From an uncultured Ruminococcus sp. (lineage in GTDB: Bacteria; Bacillota; Clostridia; Oscillospirales; CAG-382), in assembly GCA_902783535.1 (NCBI GenBank), contig CACZRJ010000095.1, positions 1 through 5,432 on the forward strand: a DNA stretch of 5,432 nucleotides, written 5' to 3'. Position numbers and translations under genes: made by a program. Shown here piece by piece: positions 5,346 through 5,432 of the stretch (positions are counted from its first letter, which is position 1; every line of letters begins with the position of its first letter). The notes beneath the pieces are model-generated. The model was not told the origin of the DNA. It did not search any database and saw only the letters and a list, made by a program, of their open reading frames with translations.

Positions 5346-5351
5346 CCTCCT
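5346..5351 (-). promoter_or_regulatory. Ribosome binding site of the dockerin-GDPD gene
   Basis: CCTCCT on the + strand is AGGAGG on the coding strand, a full match to the core anti-Shine-Dalgarno complement. It lies 7 nt before the ATG at 5338, which fixes the start and agrees with the signal peptide beginning there. Confidence 0.85.
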
Positions 5352-5369
5352 CGTGAATGGAATATTTAT

Positions 5370-5432
5370 TCAATTTTGTTTACGAAGCATATCGATCGCA
5401 TCAGCGGGGACGAGTTTGCACTCGTTCAGCGC
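5370..5432 (-). CDS. Possible C-terminal end of an unidentified upstream gene (partial)
   Basis: From the right edge of the window the - strand reads 20 codons, starting ALNECKLVPADAIDMLRK and then QN, before a TGA at 5372-5370. The other two - strand frames meet a stop within about 30 nt. The composition (amphipathic, charged, no rare residues) looks like the end of a real protein, but 20 residues are too few to identify a family. If real, it is transcribed in the same direction as the dockerin-GDPD gene and ends 31 nt before its start codon, so the two could be co-transcribed; no convincing promoter was seen between them. It could equally be chance. Confidence 0.35.
   Translation of the reverse strand, partial: ALNECKLVPADAIDMLRKQN

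Noticed and set aside
5339..5400. A -35/-10 pair for the dockerin-GDPD gene in the AT-rich stretch upstream of its start.
   Set aside because: Several weak TATA-like hexamers exist but none has a convincing -35 partner at 16-18 nt, so no promoter is called.
5357..5432. Open frame on the + strand from ATG 5357 to the right edge.
   Set aside because: It has no Shine-Dalgarno, would overlap the upstream region of the - strand gene, and its translation shows no recognisable pattern.

Overview
The window looks like chromosome from a gut- or rumen-type member of the Clostridia (Firmicutes), probably near the Oscillospiraceae/Ruminococcaceae. The reasons are strong AGGAGG-type ribosome binding sites, a low-GC-Gram-positive style EF-Ts and uS2, a type I dockerin on a secreted enzyme (the hallmark of cellulosome-forming Clostridia), and a bacterial group II intron. 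This taxonomic call is inference. The standard genetic code fits: TGA ends the dockerin gene and tryptophan is encoded by TGG.

Layout. Positions 1-401 are the 3' part of a group II intron on the + strand. A three-way junction with two GCAA-capped hairpins, a GAAA-capped hairpin, a closed domain IV stem, a textbook 34-nt domain V and a domain VI with a bulged branch-point A can all be read. No reverse transcriptase is present. Domain IV is only about 150 nt and holds what looks like a stop-interrupted stub of the intron-encoded protein. The 5' half of the intron lies outside the window. A short 3' flank (402-459) leads into an extended -10 promoter (460-488), a structured leader of about 125 nt, and the two-gene operon rpsB (ribosomal protein uS2) - tsf (elongation factor Ts). 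The operon ends at a strong rho-independent terminator (2342-2374).

On the - strand, converging on that operon, is one large gene (5338 to 2474). It encodes a 954-residue secreted multidomain protein: signal peptide, Ig-like module, concanavalin/LamG-like module, a degenerate GDPD-like barrel, an intact glycerophosphodiester phosphodiesterase (GDPD) domain, a second Ig-like module and a C-terminal type I dockerin. It has its own terminator (2396-2428), back to back with the operon's. At the extreme right edge, 20 codons and a stop on the - strand may be the end of another gene just upstream of it.

The rpsB-tsf operon is housekeeping translation machinery. The - strand gene is an accessory extracellular enzyme probably docked on a cohesin-bearing scaffold. 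The parts most worth a second look are the ORF-less intron next to the rpsB promoter, the rpsB leader, and the tandem inactive/active GDPD arrangement fused to a dockerin.
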